Shown: piece by piece, positions 19,547 through 28,190 of the stretch
Layout: each line of letters opens with the position of its first letter
Position numbering within the stretch: the stretch's first letter is position 1
Origin: Mesorhizobium sp. M1B.F.Ca.ET.045.04.1.1
Lineage (GTDB): Bacteria; Pseudomonadota; Alphaproteobacteria; Rhizobiales; Rhizobiaceae
Reading direction: 5' to 3'
Assembly (NCBI RefSeq): GCF_003952465.1
Contig: NZ_CP034448.1
Location: 6,487,001 to 6,551,000, forward strand
Length of the DNA stretch: 64,000 nucleotides
Notes under the pieces: model-generated
The model's input: the letters and a program-made list of their open reading frames with translations, nothing else
Database searches by the model: none
What the model was told of the DNA's origin: nothing
Made by a program: the position numbers and the translations under genes

Positions 19547-19858
19547 TCAGAAGTCGATGACGGTCTTGTCGTCGACCAGCTTCATTGACTTGTCTGGGCG
19601 GGCGTATATGTCGCCCTTGCCCTCCTTCGGGTGCGCGTTGAGCTTGGCCGCCTCGCGATTCCCTCGGTTGTAGAAATAGCCGTAAGTTTCGATCTTCGCA
19701 TTCTCAGGATTGATGCCGAGATGGTCGCTCAGGAACTTGATACGTCGATAGATGCGCCATTTTTCTTGCTTCACTTGCGGCAAGGCGTTGAACGCCCAAC
19801 AACGGTCGCCTGCGGTGGGCAGCAATCGTAGTAGATCGAGTTCTTCATCGGCAATCAT
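19547..19858 (-). CDS. Hypothetical protein, 103 residues
   Basis: A soluble, charged small protein rich in Lys, Asp and Asn; no domain recognised, no signal peptide. Its codon choice is less GC-rich than neighbouring genes, which could reflect acquisition. It lies alone between the converging end of the agp operon and purD. Coding status is moderately supported by length and amino-acid balance only. Confidence 0.5.
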   Translation of the reverse strand: MIADEELDLLRLLPTAGDRCWAFNALPQVKQEKWRIYRRIKFLSDHLGINPENAKIETYGYFYNRGNREAAKLNAHPKEGKGDIYARPDKSMKLVDDKTVIDF

Positions 19859-19918
19859 CCGTGGCGTCCTTGCTCGTATGACCGTGTTGAGTATTGGGTA
19901 AAAGCGTCAGACTTTCAT

Positions 19919-21202
19919 TCACTTGGCGCCGGCCTTCTCGCGCTCGATGGCGCGCCAGCCGATGTCGTGGCGGAAGAAGCCCTGCGGCCAGTCGATACGG
20001 TCGACCGCCGCATAAGCCTTCTTCTGGGCCTCCGCGACGGTGGCGCCGGTTGCCGTGACGTTGAGCACGCGGCCGCCATTGGCGACCAGCGCGCCGCCAT
20101 TGATGGCGGTGCCGGCGTGAAAGATCTCCGCCCCCTCGCCTTCCGCCTGCTCCAGGCCGCGGATGACCGAGCCCTTCTCCGGCGTTCCCGGATAGCCCCT
20201 CGCCGCCATCACCACGGTGAGCGCCGCCTCGCCGCTCCAGCGCGCCGACATATGCGCGAGTTGGCCGTCGACGGCGGCATTGAGCAGGACCAGCAGATCG
20301 TCCTTCAGCCGCATCATCAGCACCTGGCACTCTGGATCGCCGAAGCGGGTATTGTATTCGATCAGCTTCGGGCCCTGGTCGGTGATCATCAGTCCGGCGA
20401 ACAGGATGCCGGCGAAAGGCGAGCCGATATTGGTCATGCCGCGCATGGTCGGCTCGACGATCTCGCGCATGGTGCGCTCGGTCATTTCCGCCGTCATCAC
20501 CGGCGCCGGCGAATAGGCGCCCATGCCGCCGGTGTTCGGACCGGTATCGCCGTCGCCTACGCGCTTGTGGTCCTGCGCCGTGCCGAAGGGCAGCGCGGTG
20601 GTGCCATCGCACAGGCAGAAGAAGCTCGCCTCCTCGCCGGTCAGATACTCCTCGACGACCACCTCGGCGCCGGCGGCGCCAAAAGCGCCTTCGAAACAGG
20701 CCTCGAGCGCGGCGAGCGCCTCTTCCAGCGTCATGGCGATGGTGACGCCCTTGCCGGCAGCGAGCCCGTCGGCCTTGATGACGATCGGCGCGCCCGTCTT
20801 CTCGACATGGGCCCTGGCCGAGGCGAGGTCGCCGAAGCGGCCATAGGCGGCGGTCGGGATGTTGAATTTCGCGCACAGGTCCTTGGTGAAACCTTTCGAG
20901 CCCTCGAGCCGCGCCGCCGCCTTGGACGGGCCGAAGACGCGGATGCCCCAGGCGCGCAGGTCATCGGCAATGCCGGCCACCAGCGGGCCTTCCGGACCGA
21001 CCACGACGAGATCGATCTTCTTTTCCTGGCAGAAGGCGGCCACAGTGGAATGGTCGGACATATCCAGCTTGACCAGTTCGGCGACGCCGCCGATGCCGGG
21101 ATTGCCGGGCGAGGCATAAAGCTTCGTCAGCAGCGGCGAGGCGGCGATCTTCCAGGCAAGCGCATGTTCGCGGCCGCCCGAGCCGAGAAGAAGAACGTTC
21201 AT
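19919..21202 (-). CDS. purD: Phosphoribosylamine-glycine ligase
   Basis: 427 residues, the usual size. It catalyses the second step of purine synthesis, joining glycine to phosphoribosylamine with ATP. Motifs: N-terminal MNVLLLGSGGREHALAWK, VVGPEGPLVAGIADDL, the ATP-grasp segment IVIKADGLAAGKGV, GPNTGGMGAYSPAP, and YNTRFGDPECQ. The ATG at 21202 is used, with AAGAGGTG upstream; a GTG at 21208 would overlap that site. Appears monocistronic. Confidence 0.97.
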   Translation of the reverse strand: MNVLLLGSGGREHALAWKIAASPLLTKLYASPGNPGIGGVAELVKLDMSDHSTVAAFCQEKKIDLVVVGPEGPLVAGIADDLRAWGIRVFGPSKAAARLEGSKGFTKDLCAKFNIPTAAYGRFGDLASARAHVEKTGAPIVIKADGLAAGKGVTIAMTLEEALAALEACFEGAFGAAGAEVVVEEYLTGEEASFFCLCDGTTALPFGTAQDHKRVGDGDTGPNTGGMGAYSPAPVMTAEMTERTMREIVEPTMRGMTNIGSPFAGILFAGLMITDQGPKLIEYNTRFGDPECQVLMMRLKDDLLVLLNAAVDGQLAHMSARWSGEAALTVVMAARGYPGTPEKGSVIRGLEQAEGEGAEIFHAGTAINGGALVANGGRVLNVTATGATVAEAQKKAYAAVDRIDWPQGFFRHDIGWRAIEREKAGAK

Positions 21203-21358
21203 GGCCACCTCTTGCTGATCGTCTCCCTGAACCCGCTATTGGTCCGCGAGCGACGGGTCAAGGCGTCTTGGCGTTTTGGTGGCGATTGCACACGGGAACA
21301 TGGCCCGCATCAAGAGGGATAAGATAAGTCCCGCGTTCGGCTAGCCCTTCCCCAACCT

Positions 21359-21539
21359 CGTCATTCTATGGCGGAGCAAGGAGCGAAGCGACGCGCGCAG
21401 ACCATAGAATCCATGCCGTGACTTGGAAGCGCCGCCACGGTGCAGAATTTTGCTCCGTTGCGCTCCTTGGCTAAGGTAACGGCATGGATTCTAGGGTCTG
21501 CGCGACGGAGCTTCGCTCCTGCTCCGCCCTAGAATGACG
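21359..21539. repeat. Complete palindromic repeat, about 181 bp
   Basis: Left arm CGTCATTCTATGGCGGAGCA... and right arm ...GCTCCGCCCTAGAATGACG are inverted copies about 60 bases long, each ending internally at a CCATGCCGT/ACGGCATGG box; a centre of about 60 bases separates them. There is no coding capacity. The same family occurs at 6577-6704 plus 7814-7867 and at 21638-21747. It looks like a non-autonomous or REP/MITE-like element. Confidence 0.8.
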
Positions 21540-21637
21540 ATCGCGAAGAGCGTTTCGGCCAAAGTCCAACGCATGCCATCTGCCAACGCAAACAGAGCCG
21601 ACTGGTCAAAATCCCTGTGCAGAGGAACTAATTCCCC

Positions 21638-21747
21638 GGCACAGCGACGGAGCAGAATTCTGCACCGTAGCGACGCTTCAAGGTTACGGCATGGATCCTC
21701 GGGTCTGCGCTGCGTCGCTACGCTCCTTGCTCCGCCCGTGGATGACG
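21638..21747. repeat. Right half of the palindromic repeat family
   Basis: From GGCACAGCGACGGAGCAG to GGATGACG it aligns with the centre and right arm of the 21359-21539 copy; the left arm is missing. It contains GGCATGGATCC, the uninterrupted form of the IS110 insertion site seen at 6704/7814. Confidence 0.75.
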
Positions 21748-21759
21748 AGGCAGGGCCGT

Positions 21760-22554
21760 TCAGCTCTGGAAGACGATAGGGAACCAGTCCTCGCGCAGTT
21801 TCTGGCCGGGCTTCATGTCGTGGCCCGGATAGGGCGGCGAGGTGCGGCCCGGCCGCTCGACAAAATGCGCGTCGTCACCGACCCAGCGCAGCGACAGCGC
21901 CCGGCGCCTGGCCGAGGTCATGTTGCCGCGCGCCCCATGCGCGGTGCGGAAATCGAACAGGATGGCGTCGCCCGGCTCCATCTCCCATTCAAGCACTTTC
22001 ATCGAAGGGTCGTTGTCGGGATCGGGCACCGGCAGATAGTCGCCTTCGCCGGCATAGAAATTGGCGTCGTTCAGCCAGCGCACCGGCAGGACCATCTTTT
22101 CCCATCTATGCGAGCCGGCGATCAGCCTGAGCGTCGCCTCCTTCACCGGATCGATCGGAATCCAGAAGCTCACCGTCTGGCTGCCGTCGACGAAATAATA
22201 GGGAATGTCCTGATGCCAGGGCGTCGGCTTCTGCGTGCCGGGCTCCTTGACCAGAACGTGGTCGTGGAAGAATTGCGCGCTGCGCGACAGCATGACGGCT
22301 GCCGCCAGTTCGGCGGCCGGCGATTCCCGCACGATCCTGACGAATTCCGGGATGCGCTCCCAGTTGCAGTAATCGTCGAAGAAGCTGCCCTTGCCGCCGG
22401 CGATGTCGGAGGCGGTGGCGCTGCGGTTCTGCATGTTGCGCTCGATGCCGTCTGCGATGACGCCGACCCAGTCCTTGAAGGCGCCGCGGATGCAGACCGC
22501 GCCGTCGCGCTGGTAGTCGGCAATCGTTCCGGCATCGATTTTTGGGTTGGCCAT
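21760..22554 (-). CDS. Phytanoyl-CoA dioxygenase family protein
   Basis: 264 residues. A 2-oxoglutarate/Fe(II) oxygenase of the PhyH type: metal ligands in WHQDIPYYF (H and D, about residue 118) and the distal His in FRTAHGARGN (about 209), with an Arg in the following LSLRWVGDD stretch as 2-oxoglutarate contact. The substrate is unknown; bacterial members hydroxylate assorted small molecules. Divergent from a LysR gene with 90 bases between, so it is the probable target of that regulator. Confidence 0.88.
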   Translation of the reverse strand: MANPKIDAGTIADYQRDGAVCIRGAFKDWVGVIADGIERNMQNRSATASDIAGGKGSFFDDYCNWERIPEFVRIVRESPAAELAAAVMLSRSAQFFHDHVLVKEPGTQKPTPWHQDIPYYFVDGSQTVSFWIPIDPVKEATLRLIAGSHRWEKMVLPVRWLNDANFYAGEGDYLPVPDPDNDPSMKVLEWEMEPGDAILFDFRTAHGARGNMTSARRRALSLRWVGDDAHFVERPGRTSPPYPGHDMKPGQKLREDWFPIVFQS

Positions 22555-22602
22555 CGCACTCTCCGTGGGATCGATGGCCGACTATCGCAGGCGCCCAATA
22601 TC

Positions 22603-22643
22603 GAGTAAAATAATAACTTCTCATCTCACTTATAGTTTTACTC
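22603..22643. promoter_or_regulatory. Inverted repeat in dioxygenase/LysR intergenic region
   Basis: GAGTAAAA (22603-22610) and TTTTACTC (22636-22643) are exact inverted copies 25 bases apart in an AT-rich stretch, directly next to the LysR start codon. It is a candidate binding site for the LysR protein in control of itself and the divergent dioxygenase. Confidence 0.5.
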
Positions 22644-22644
22644 T

Positions 22645-23556
22645 ATGGCTTTGACTCTCACGCAGTTGCGCTATCTCGTCGCCGTGGCGCGCTATGGCAG
22701 CGTCACCATGGCCGCCAGGGCGCTGAATGTGTCGCAGCCTTCGATCTCGGTAGCGATCGACAATGTCGAGGATGCGCTCGGCCAAAAACTGTTCGTGCGT
22801 CAGCGCGGGAGCGGCATCGCGCTGACGTCGTTCGGCCGCAGCGCCGTGGCGAAGGCCAGGCAGGTTCTAGGCGAGGCGGATGAATTGGCCGCGCTCGGAT
22901 CGCGCGAGGCCGATGTCGGCGGCGAGCTGGTGCTCGGCTGCTTCGAGGATCTGGCGCCCTACTTCGCGCCGGCGCTGATCCGCTCTTTCTCCGAGCGCTG
23001 TCCATCAGTTGCCGTCATTGTCCGCGACGAGAGCTTCGAGACGCTCGGACGACGACTGGCCGACAGCGCCATCGATCTCGGCCTGACCTACGATCTCGGC
23101 CTGCCGGCGCATTTCAAGCGCGTCCTTCTGCATGAGCTTCGGCCGCACGCGCTGCTGCCGGCCGGTCACGTGCTGGCGGACAAGCGGACCGTCAGCCTGG
23201 CGGATCTCGCCGCCCATCCGCTGATCAGCACCGACCAGCCGCACAGCTGGCAGCATATGCTCGATCTTTTCCTCAGCCGCGGCCTGTCGCCCATCGCGCA
23301 GTCATCGACGAGCTCGTTCGAGCTGCAGCGTTCCATGGTGGCCAACGGCTTCGGCGTGGCGGTGAGCTACACCAGGCCGCATGGCGACAGGAGCTATGAC
23401 GGCCTGCCGCTGGTCTGCAAACCGCTCTCCGATCCGCTTCCCATGCAGCGCATCATCCTGACCCATGATACGCGCCAGCGCCTGCCGAAGGCGGCGCTGG
23501 CCTTTATCGAGGTCGCAAAAGCGTGGTTCGCCAGTCACGATGTTTTCACTGCTTGA
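22645..23556 (+). CDS. LysR-family transcriptional regulator
   Basis: 303 residues: N-terminal winged helix-turn-helix (QLRYLVAVARYGSVTMAARA then LNVSQPSISVAIDNVED, about 6-45) and a substrate-binding effector domain (about 90-295). No Shine-Dalgarno is visible; the operator-like inverted repeat abuts the ATG, so the mRNA may be leaderless. It probably controls the divergent dioxygenase gene; the inducer is unknown. Confidence 0.92.
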   Translation: MALTLTQLRYLVAVARYGSVTMAARALNVSQPSISVAIDNVEDALGQKLFVRQRGSGIALTSFGRSAVAKARQVLGEADELAALGSREADVGGELVLGCFEDLAPYFAPALIRSFSERCPSVAVIVRDESFETLGRRLADSAIDLGLTYDLGLPAHFKRVLLHELRPHALLPAGHVLADKRTVSLADLAAHPLISTDQPHSWQHMLDLFLSRGLSPIAQSSTSSFELQRSMVANGFGVAVSYTRPHGDRSYDGLPLVCKPLSDPLPMQRIILTHDTRQRLPKAALAFIEVAKAWFASHDVFTA

Positions 23557-23607
23557 GCGACAACGCGGCCGCTTGACGCCGCCTGCCGCTGCTGCCACTC
23601 CAGCACA

Positions 23608-24591
23608 ATGGAACCCATCCAGTCGAAAGCGGCCCAGGGCCGCGTCGCCGATGCCCCGAGCGGCCATTGGGTCTACCGGGTGCTGCCGCGCTGGCTGTGG
23701 CCCTACGCGCAGCTTGCGCGCTGGGACCGGCCAATCGGCTGGCAATTGCTCTTATGGCCCTGCTGGTGGTCGGCGGCCCTTGCGGCAAGCGCCTATCCGC
23801 GCCCGACGGATCCGCTGCTGACGCTGCTGCCGGCACCCTGGTACCTGTTGCTGTTCTTTGTCGGCGCCGTCGCCATGCGCGGGGCCGGCTGCACTTACAA
23901 CGACATTGTCGACGAGGACATCGACAACCAGGTCGAGCGCACCCGCTCGCGGCCGCTGCCGGCCGGCAAGGTGACGCGCCGCCAGGCATGGGCGTTCCTA
24001 GTCATCCAGGCGCTGGTGGGCTTGGCGGTGCTCTTGCAGTTCAACAGCTTCGCCATCCCGCTCGGCATCGTCTCGCTCGCCATCGTCGCCGTCTATCCAT
24101 TCATGAAACGCATCACCAACTGGCCGCAATTCGTGCTCGGGCTCGCCTTCTCCTGGGGTGCGCTGATGGGCTGGGCGGTCGAGTTCGGCGATCTCGATGG
24201 CCCCGCCATCATGCTCTATATCGGCTCGATCCTGTGGGTGATCGGCTACGACACTATCTATGCGCATCAGGACAAGGAAGACGACGCCATCGTCGGGGTG
24301 CGCTCGACGGCCCGGCTGTTCGGCGACAACACCAAGACCTGGCTGGTCGGGCTCTATGGCGGCACCCTCGTCTGCTTCGCCATCGCCTTCGCCTCGGCGC
24401 AGGTGCCGATGCCGGCGCTAGCCGGACTGATCGCCGCCGGCGCGCATATGGCGCGCCAGATCATCCGGCTCGACATCAACGATCCGGACCAATGCCTGAA
24501 GCTGTTCAAATCGAACAACCAGGTCGGCTGGCTGATCTTTCTGGGACTGATCGGCGGCGCGCTGTGGGTGGCGCTGAAGCCGCTGGTGTAG
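23608..24591 (+). CDS. ubiA: 4-hydroxybenzoate polyprenyltransferase
   Basis: 327 residues with about eight membrane segments. The two Asp-rich prenyl-diphosphate motifs are NDIVDEDIDNQ (98-108) and YDTIYAHQDKEDD (about 213-225), diagnostic of UbiA. It attaches the polyprenyl chain to 4-hydroxybenzoate in ubiquinone synthesis at the inner membrane; the polyprenyl synthase that would supply the chain is encoded at 41676-42689. It follows the LysR gene by 51 bases. Confidence 0.94.
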   Translation: MEPIQSKAAQGRVADAPSGHWVYRVLPRWLWPYAQLARWDRPIGWQLLLWPCWWSAALAASAYPRPTDPLLTLLPAPWYLLLFFVGAVAMRGAGCTYNDIVDEDIDNQVERTRSRPLPAGKVTRRQAWAFLVIQALVGLAVLLQFNSFAIPLGIVSLAIVAVYPFMKRITNWPQFVLGLAFSWGALMGWAVEFGDLDGPAIMLYIGSILWVIGYDTIYAHQDKEDDAIVGVRSTARLFGDNTKTWLVGLYGGTLVCFAIAFASAQVPMPALAGLIAAGAHMARQIIRLDINDPDQCLKLFKSNNQVGWLIFLGLIGGALWVALKPLV

Positions 24592-24592
24592 C

Positions 24593-24797
24593 CTTCCTTC
24601 TCCCCGTCACTATGCGGGGAGAAGATGGCGGCAGCCGGATGAGGGGCAGCGCCAACCTTGGAGGCAAGGTGAAATTTGCAGCGGTGATATAGCTCGTGCG
24701 TGGGATCGAGTTTGAGGTGGCCAAAATGCCAGGTCGGCGCCGCCCCTCATCGCCCTGCCGGGCACTTCTCCCCGTATAGTGACGGGGAGAAGAAGGC
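24593..24797. repeat. Long inverted repeat between ubiA and DUF6101 gene
   Basis: CTTCTCCCCGTCACTATGCG near 24599 and its inverted counterpart CGTATAGTGACGGGGAGAAG near 24771-24790 bracket about 150 bases; each arm is itself a CCCCGT...CGGGGAG hairpin, and GGATGAGGGGC / GCCCCTCATC are further inverted segments. RIME-like rhizobial palindrome. It lies between two convergent genes and could act as a 3' end structure for both. Confidence 0.75.
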
Positions 24798-24841
24798 TGT
24801 CATCGGCGGTTTCGCCAATCGCCAGCGTGAGAAGCCGACTA

Positions 24842-25408
24842 TTACTCGCGCGCGATAATCTCCTCACCGCCGATGACGAGCCGCAGGCCGAGATTGCCGG
24901 TCCTGCGGCGGGCGAGGAAGCGCGGACGGCGCATGTTGGAGACACGGCCCTTGCGGCGTTCCTGCGGCGGCAGCGCCTTGATGGCGGCGCCGAGCGATTC
25001 TTCCAGCGTGCGGGCAATGCCGTCGGCCTCGATCAAAAGCATCGGCAGGCGATAGGCGTCGGCCCAGGCTCGCCAGTCGGCGGCGACGTCGTCGAGATCG
25101 TCGGCGACCAGAAGCGGCACCGAAAGCATCGGATCATTGTGCAGAAGTTCCAGCGTCACCGTGACGTTGCCGTCCGGATCTTCCATGGCGCGGGCGGCGA
25201 CGCCGCGGAACGCATTGGCGGGCAGCGCGATGATCGCCGGCAGGTTGCTCATCTCCAGCATACGGCGGATGACGGCGCCGCGCTGATCGATGGTGAAGGT
25301 GACATCGCCATAGTCGTCGCGCGTGGCATAGCTTACCATTTGCGGCAGGCGAAACGGGTCGAGACGCATGTTGCGCCCCGCCCAGACTGGCTTCAGTCCA
25401 GTGTTCAT
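24842..25408 (-). CDS. DUF6101 family protein
   Basis: 188 residues, no signal peptide or membrane segment. The start (GLKPVWAGRNMRLDPFRLPQ) and RRGAVIRRM-like middle segment fit the DUF6101 family of Hyphomicrobiales proteins, of unknown function. The C-terminus is basic (RRPRFLARRRTGNLGLRLV), which would suit nucleic-acid or membrane binding. GGAAGG precedes the ATG. Confidence 0.75.
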   Translation of the reverse strand: MNTGLKPVWAGRNMRLDPFRLPQMVSYATRDDYGDVTFTIDQRGAVIRRMLEMSNLPAIIALPANAFRGVAARAMEDPDGNVTVTLELLHNDPMLSVPLLVADDLDDVAADWRAWADAYRLPMLLIEADGIARTLEESLGAAIKALPPQERRKGRVSNMRRPRFLARRRTGNLGLRLVIGGEEIIARE

Positions 25409-25593
25409 CGAATGCCTTCCTGTTTCTCCTGAGGGCCGTTTTCCGGTTCTCTCCGGGCCGGTTTTTCCGGCCTCGTTATGGGCAGAAACATTAGCGCTCG
25501 CTTCTTACCGCCGCGCTTAAGAAAGTCGGTTAAATTTTGCTGATCGGAGCCGATGGTTATCGGAATGCGACCAGCCCCCAGATGTTGGAAGGA

Positions 25594-27036
25594 TCAGATA
25601 ACCTTACCGGGATTCATGATGCCGGCCGGATCGAATGCCGCCTTGACGCGGCGCATCAGGTCGATCGCCATCGGCGGCGCGGTGGCGATCAGCTCGTCGC
25701 GCTTCAACTGGCCGATGCCGTGCTCGGCCGATATCGATCCGTGGAAGGAGCGCACGACCTCGTGCACGGCGTTGTTCATCGGGCGGTAGAGACCGAGGAA
25801 CGCTTCGTCGTCGCCGCCTTCGGGGCGCGAAATGTTATAGTGCAAATTGCCGTCGCCCATGTGGCCGAAGCAGACGACGCGCGCGCCGGGGCTGACGGAC
25901 GCGACCGCGACAGCCGCCTCCTCGATGAAATCCGGGATCGCGGCGATCGGCACCGAGATGTCGTGCTTGATCGAGGCGCCCTCCGGCTTCTGGCACTCGG
26001 GCAGCGTCTCGCGGAAATTCCAGAAGGCGTCGCCCTGGGCAAGGCTGGCCGCGACCACCGCGTCGCCGACGATGCCTTGCTCGAGACCGGCCGAAAGAAT
26101 CTCCTCGATCAGCGCCCTGCCGTCCTCTTCAGAGCGGCCGGAGGAAACCTGCATCAGCACATACCATGGCCAGTCGTCGGCCAGCGGCCGCGTGACGCCT
26201 TGCCCGTGCCGAAGCGTGAAGTCGTAAGGCCTCTTGGCGATCAGCTCGAAGGCGGTGAGCGCCGCGCCGGCGCGGTCCATCGCCAAGGTGAACAGCGAAA
26301 GCGCCGCTTGAGCCGAAGACAGGCCGGCAAAGGCGACCTCCCTGCCCTTCGGCTTGGGAAAGAGTTTCAGCACCGCGGCGGTGATGACGCCGAGCGTGCC
26401 TTCGGCGCCGACGAAAAGGTTCTTCAAATCGTAGCCGGTGTTGTCCTTCTTCAACTTGCGCAGATCGTCGAACACTTCGCCGGTCGGCAGCACCACCTCG
26501 ACGCCGAGGCAGAGCTCGCGCGCATTGCCATAGGCAAGCACGCCGGTGCCGCCGGCGTTCGAAGAAAGATTGCCGCCGATCTGGCAGGAGCCTTGCGCGG
26601 CAAGCGACAGCGGAAACAACCGGCCGGCGGCGTCGGCCGCTTCCTGCAGCGTCTGCAGGATGACGCCGGCCTCGGCGGTGACCGTGTTCGACAGCACATC
26701 GATCTCGCGGATGCGGTTCAGCCTGGACAACGACAGCACGATGTCGTGCCCGGACTTGTCCGGCACCTGGGCGCCGACCAGGCCGGTGTTGCCGCTCTGC
26801 GGCACAACGGGCGTTCCGGTCTCGGTCGCGAGCCGCATGATGCGGCTCACTTCCTCGACGCTGCCTGGCCTCAGCACCAGGGATGTCCGGCCATGCCAGA
26901 GGCCGCGCCGCTCGGTGATGTAGGGCGCGATATCAGGCTGATCGCGCAGCGCGTATTTCTCGCCGACGATGGCCGCGAAGCGGTCGATAAGGGCGGGATC
27001 GAGCTCGAAGGGCTGGTCGTCGGTCAGATCGTTCAT
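25594..27036 (-). CDS. FAD-binding oxidase, D-lactate/D-2-hydroxyglutarate dehydrogenase type
   Basis: 480 residues of the VAO/GlcD superfamily. The FAD-binding domain (about 50-240) has VVPQSGNTGLVGAQVP and QIGGNLSSNAGGTGVLAYG; the C-terminal FAD-oxidase domain has the metal/substrate residues HMGDGNLHYNI and SISAEHGIGQLKR. The C-terminal motifs fit D-2-hydroxyglutarate or D-lactate dehydrogenases; the exact 2-hydroxyacid is not decided. The start lies 18 bases after the stop of the Sua5-type gene, in one operon. Confidence 0.88.
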   Translation of the reverse strand: MNDLTDDQPFELDPALIDRFAAIVGEKYALRDQPDIAPYITERRGLWHGRTSLVLRPGSVEEVSRIMRLATETGTPVVPQSGNTGLVGAQVPDKSGHDIVLSLSRLNRIREIDVLSNTVTAEAGVILQTLQEAADAAGRLFPLSLAAQGSCQIGGNLSSNAGGTGVLAYGNARELCLGVEVVLPTGEVFDDLRKLKKDNTGYDLKNLFVGAEGTLGVITAAVLKLFPKPKGREVAFAGLSSAQAALSLFTLAMDRAGAALTAFELIAKRPYDFTLRHGQGVTRPLADDWPWYVLMQVSSGRSEEDGRALIEEILSAGLEQGIVGDAVVAASLAQGDAFWNFRETLPECQKPEGASIKHDISVPIAAIPDFIEEAAVAVASVSPGARVVCFGHMGDGNLHYNISRPEGGDDEAFLGLYRPMNNAVHEVVRSFHGSISAEHGIGQLKRDELIATAPPMAIDLMRRVKAAFDPAGIMNPGKVI

Positions 27037-27054
27037 GCGCAGAACCTATGGCGC

Positions 27055-28023
27055 TCAGGCGATCTTGTCACGCGGGGCGGCGGCGCGGACGAGCCGGTCG
27101 TTGATCGCCTCGCCCAGGCCGTCTTGCGGGATCGGCTCGACGGCGATGACGGCGGCACCGCTGCGGTCGAGCGCCTGCATATAGGCGAACAGATTCGTGG
27201 CCGCCTCGCGCAGATCGCCCGCCTCGGAAAGATTGCGCACCGCGGCCGCATCCTGCCAGCCTTCGGCGCGATCTCGGCCGAAGGCGAGCAGCGCCTCGCC
27301 GCTGGCGATCTTGCCGACGTTGAGCCGCATCGCTGCGCCCGGCGCGTAATGCGAGGCGAGCATGCCGGGCGCCTCGATGCCGGCGGCGCCGCGCAGCAGT
27401 TTTATCCCGGCAACGGCTTCGATCTCATCAGCGGCAATGCCGCCAGGCCTCAGCAGCGTCAGCTTGCCGCCCTCGATCTTGACGATGGTCGATTCCAGAC
27501 CGACCGGCGTCGCGCCGCCATCGACCACCAGCCTGATCCTCTCGCCGAGATCGGCGGCCACGGCTTCCGCCGTCGTGGCGCTGATCCTGCCGGAGGAATT
27601 GGCGCTGGGCGCGGCGAGTGGCCGGCCGAGCCGCGCGATCAGCTCGCCGCCGAAGCCCCTGGGCATGCGCAGCGCGATGGTGTCCAGCCCCGCGGTGACC
27701 AGCGGATGGATGCCGTTTTCCGCGCGCTGCGGCAGCACCAGCGTCAGCGGGCCCGGCCAGAAGGTCTCGGCCAGTTTCGCCGATAGCGGATCGAAGTCGG
27801 CGATGCGGCTTGCCATGGCGAGATCGGCGACATGGGCGATCAGCGGATTGAAGCGTGGGCGGCCCTTGGCCTCGAAGATACGCGCCACGGCAACGCCGTT
27901 GGTGGCGTCGCCCGCCAGCCCGTAGACGGTCTCGGTCGGGATGGCGACGACATCGCCGCCTTCGAGCAGCGCCAGCGCCCGCTCCATCGCCTCGCCGACG
28001 GCAAGTATCTCAGCCAAATTCAC
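27055..28023 (-). CDS. L-threonylcarbamoyladenylate synthase (Sua5/TsaC)
   Basis: 322 residues. The N-terminal YrdC domain (about 10-200) has VVAIPTETVYGLAGDATN, KGRPRFNPLI, WPGPLTLVL and APSANSSG, and the C-terminal Sua5 domain (about 215-322) starts at SPGMLASHYAPGA-like GMLASHYAPGA. It makes threonylcarbamoyl-AMP from Thr, bicarbonate and ATP, the first step to t6A37 of ANN-decoding tRNAs. The GTG at 28023 follows AGGA by six bases; GTG 28026 is possible. The length with the extra domain marks the Sua5 rather than the short TsaC type. Confidence 0.92.
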   Translation of the reverse strand: MNLAEILAVGEAMERALALLEGGDVVAIPTETVYGLAGDATNGVAVARIFEAKGRPRFNPLIAHVADLAMASRIADFDPLSAKLAETFWPGPLTLVLPQRAENGIHPLVTAGLDTIALRMPRGFGGELIARLGRPLAAPSANSSGRISATTAEAVAADLGERIRLVVDGGATPVGLESTIVKIEGGKLTLLRPGGIAADEIEAVAGIKLLRGAAGIEAPGMLASHYAPGAAMRLNVGKIASGEALLAFGRDRAEGWQDAAAVRNLSEAGDLREAATNLFAYMQALDRSGAAVIAVEPIPQDGLGEAINDRLVRAAAPRDKIA

Positions 28024-28190
28024 CACCGTTCCTGAACACGCCGGTCCCGTAATACGGCATGGAACGAGGGGCAAGGGCGGGTATTGGCGATTTATCAATC
28101 CCTAAAATGTTAAGTTTCGATGCAAGCCGGCATCAATTGGCCGTCACTAGGCTGCGGATTTCCGGTTGTTGGGCTCGGGGAGTTATCGTG

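Larger units (their letters stand above)
21203..21759. other. Gene-free stretch holding two palindromic repeat copies
   Basis: Between purD and the dioxygenase gene there is no convincing coding sequence. It contains one complete and one half palindromic repeat (separate entries). The 98 bases between them and the 150 bases ahead of purD show nothing else I can identify. Confidence 0.6.

Noticed and set aside
21760..23556. Toxin-antitoxin or secondary metabolite cluster around the dioxygenase
   Set aside because: Only a dioxygenase and a LysR regulator are present; no biosynthetic partners.
24593..24797. Small RNA or CRISPR-like array
   Set aside because: Only inverted, not regularly spaced direct repeats; better explained as a RIME-like palindrome.
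25537..27786. 749-codon plus-strand open frame
   Set aside because: Antisense to the FAD oxidase and Sua5-type genes, both with full motifs; composition is typical of antisense high-GC frames.
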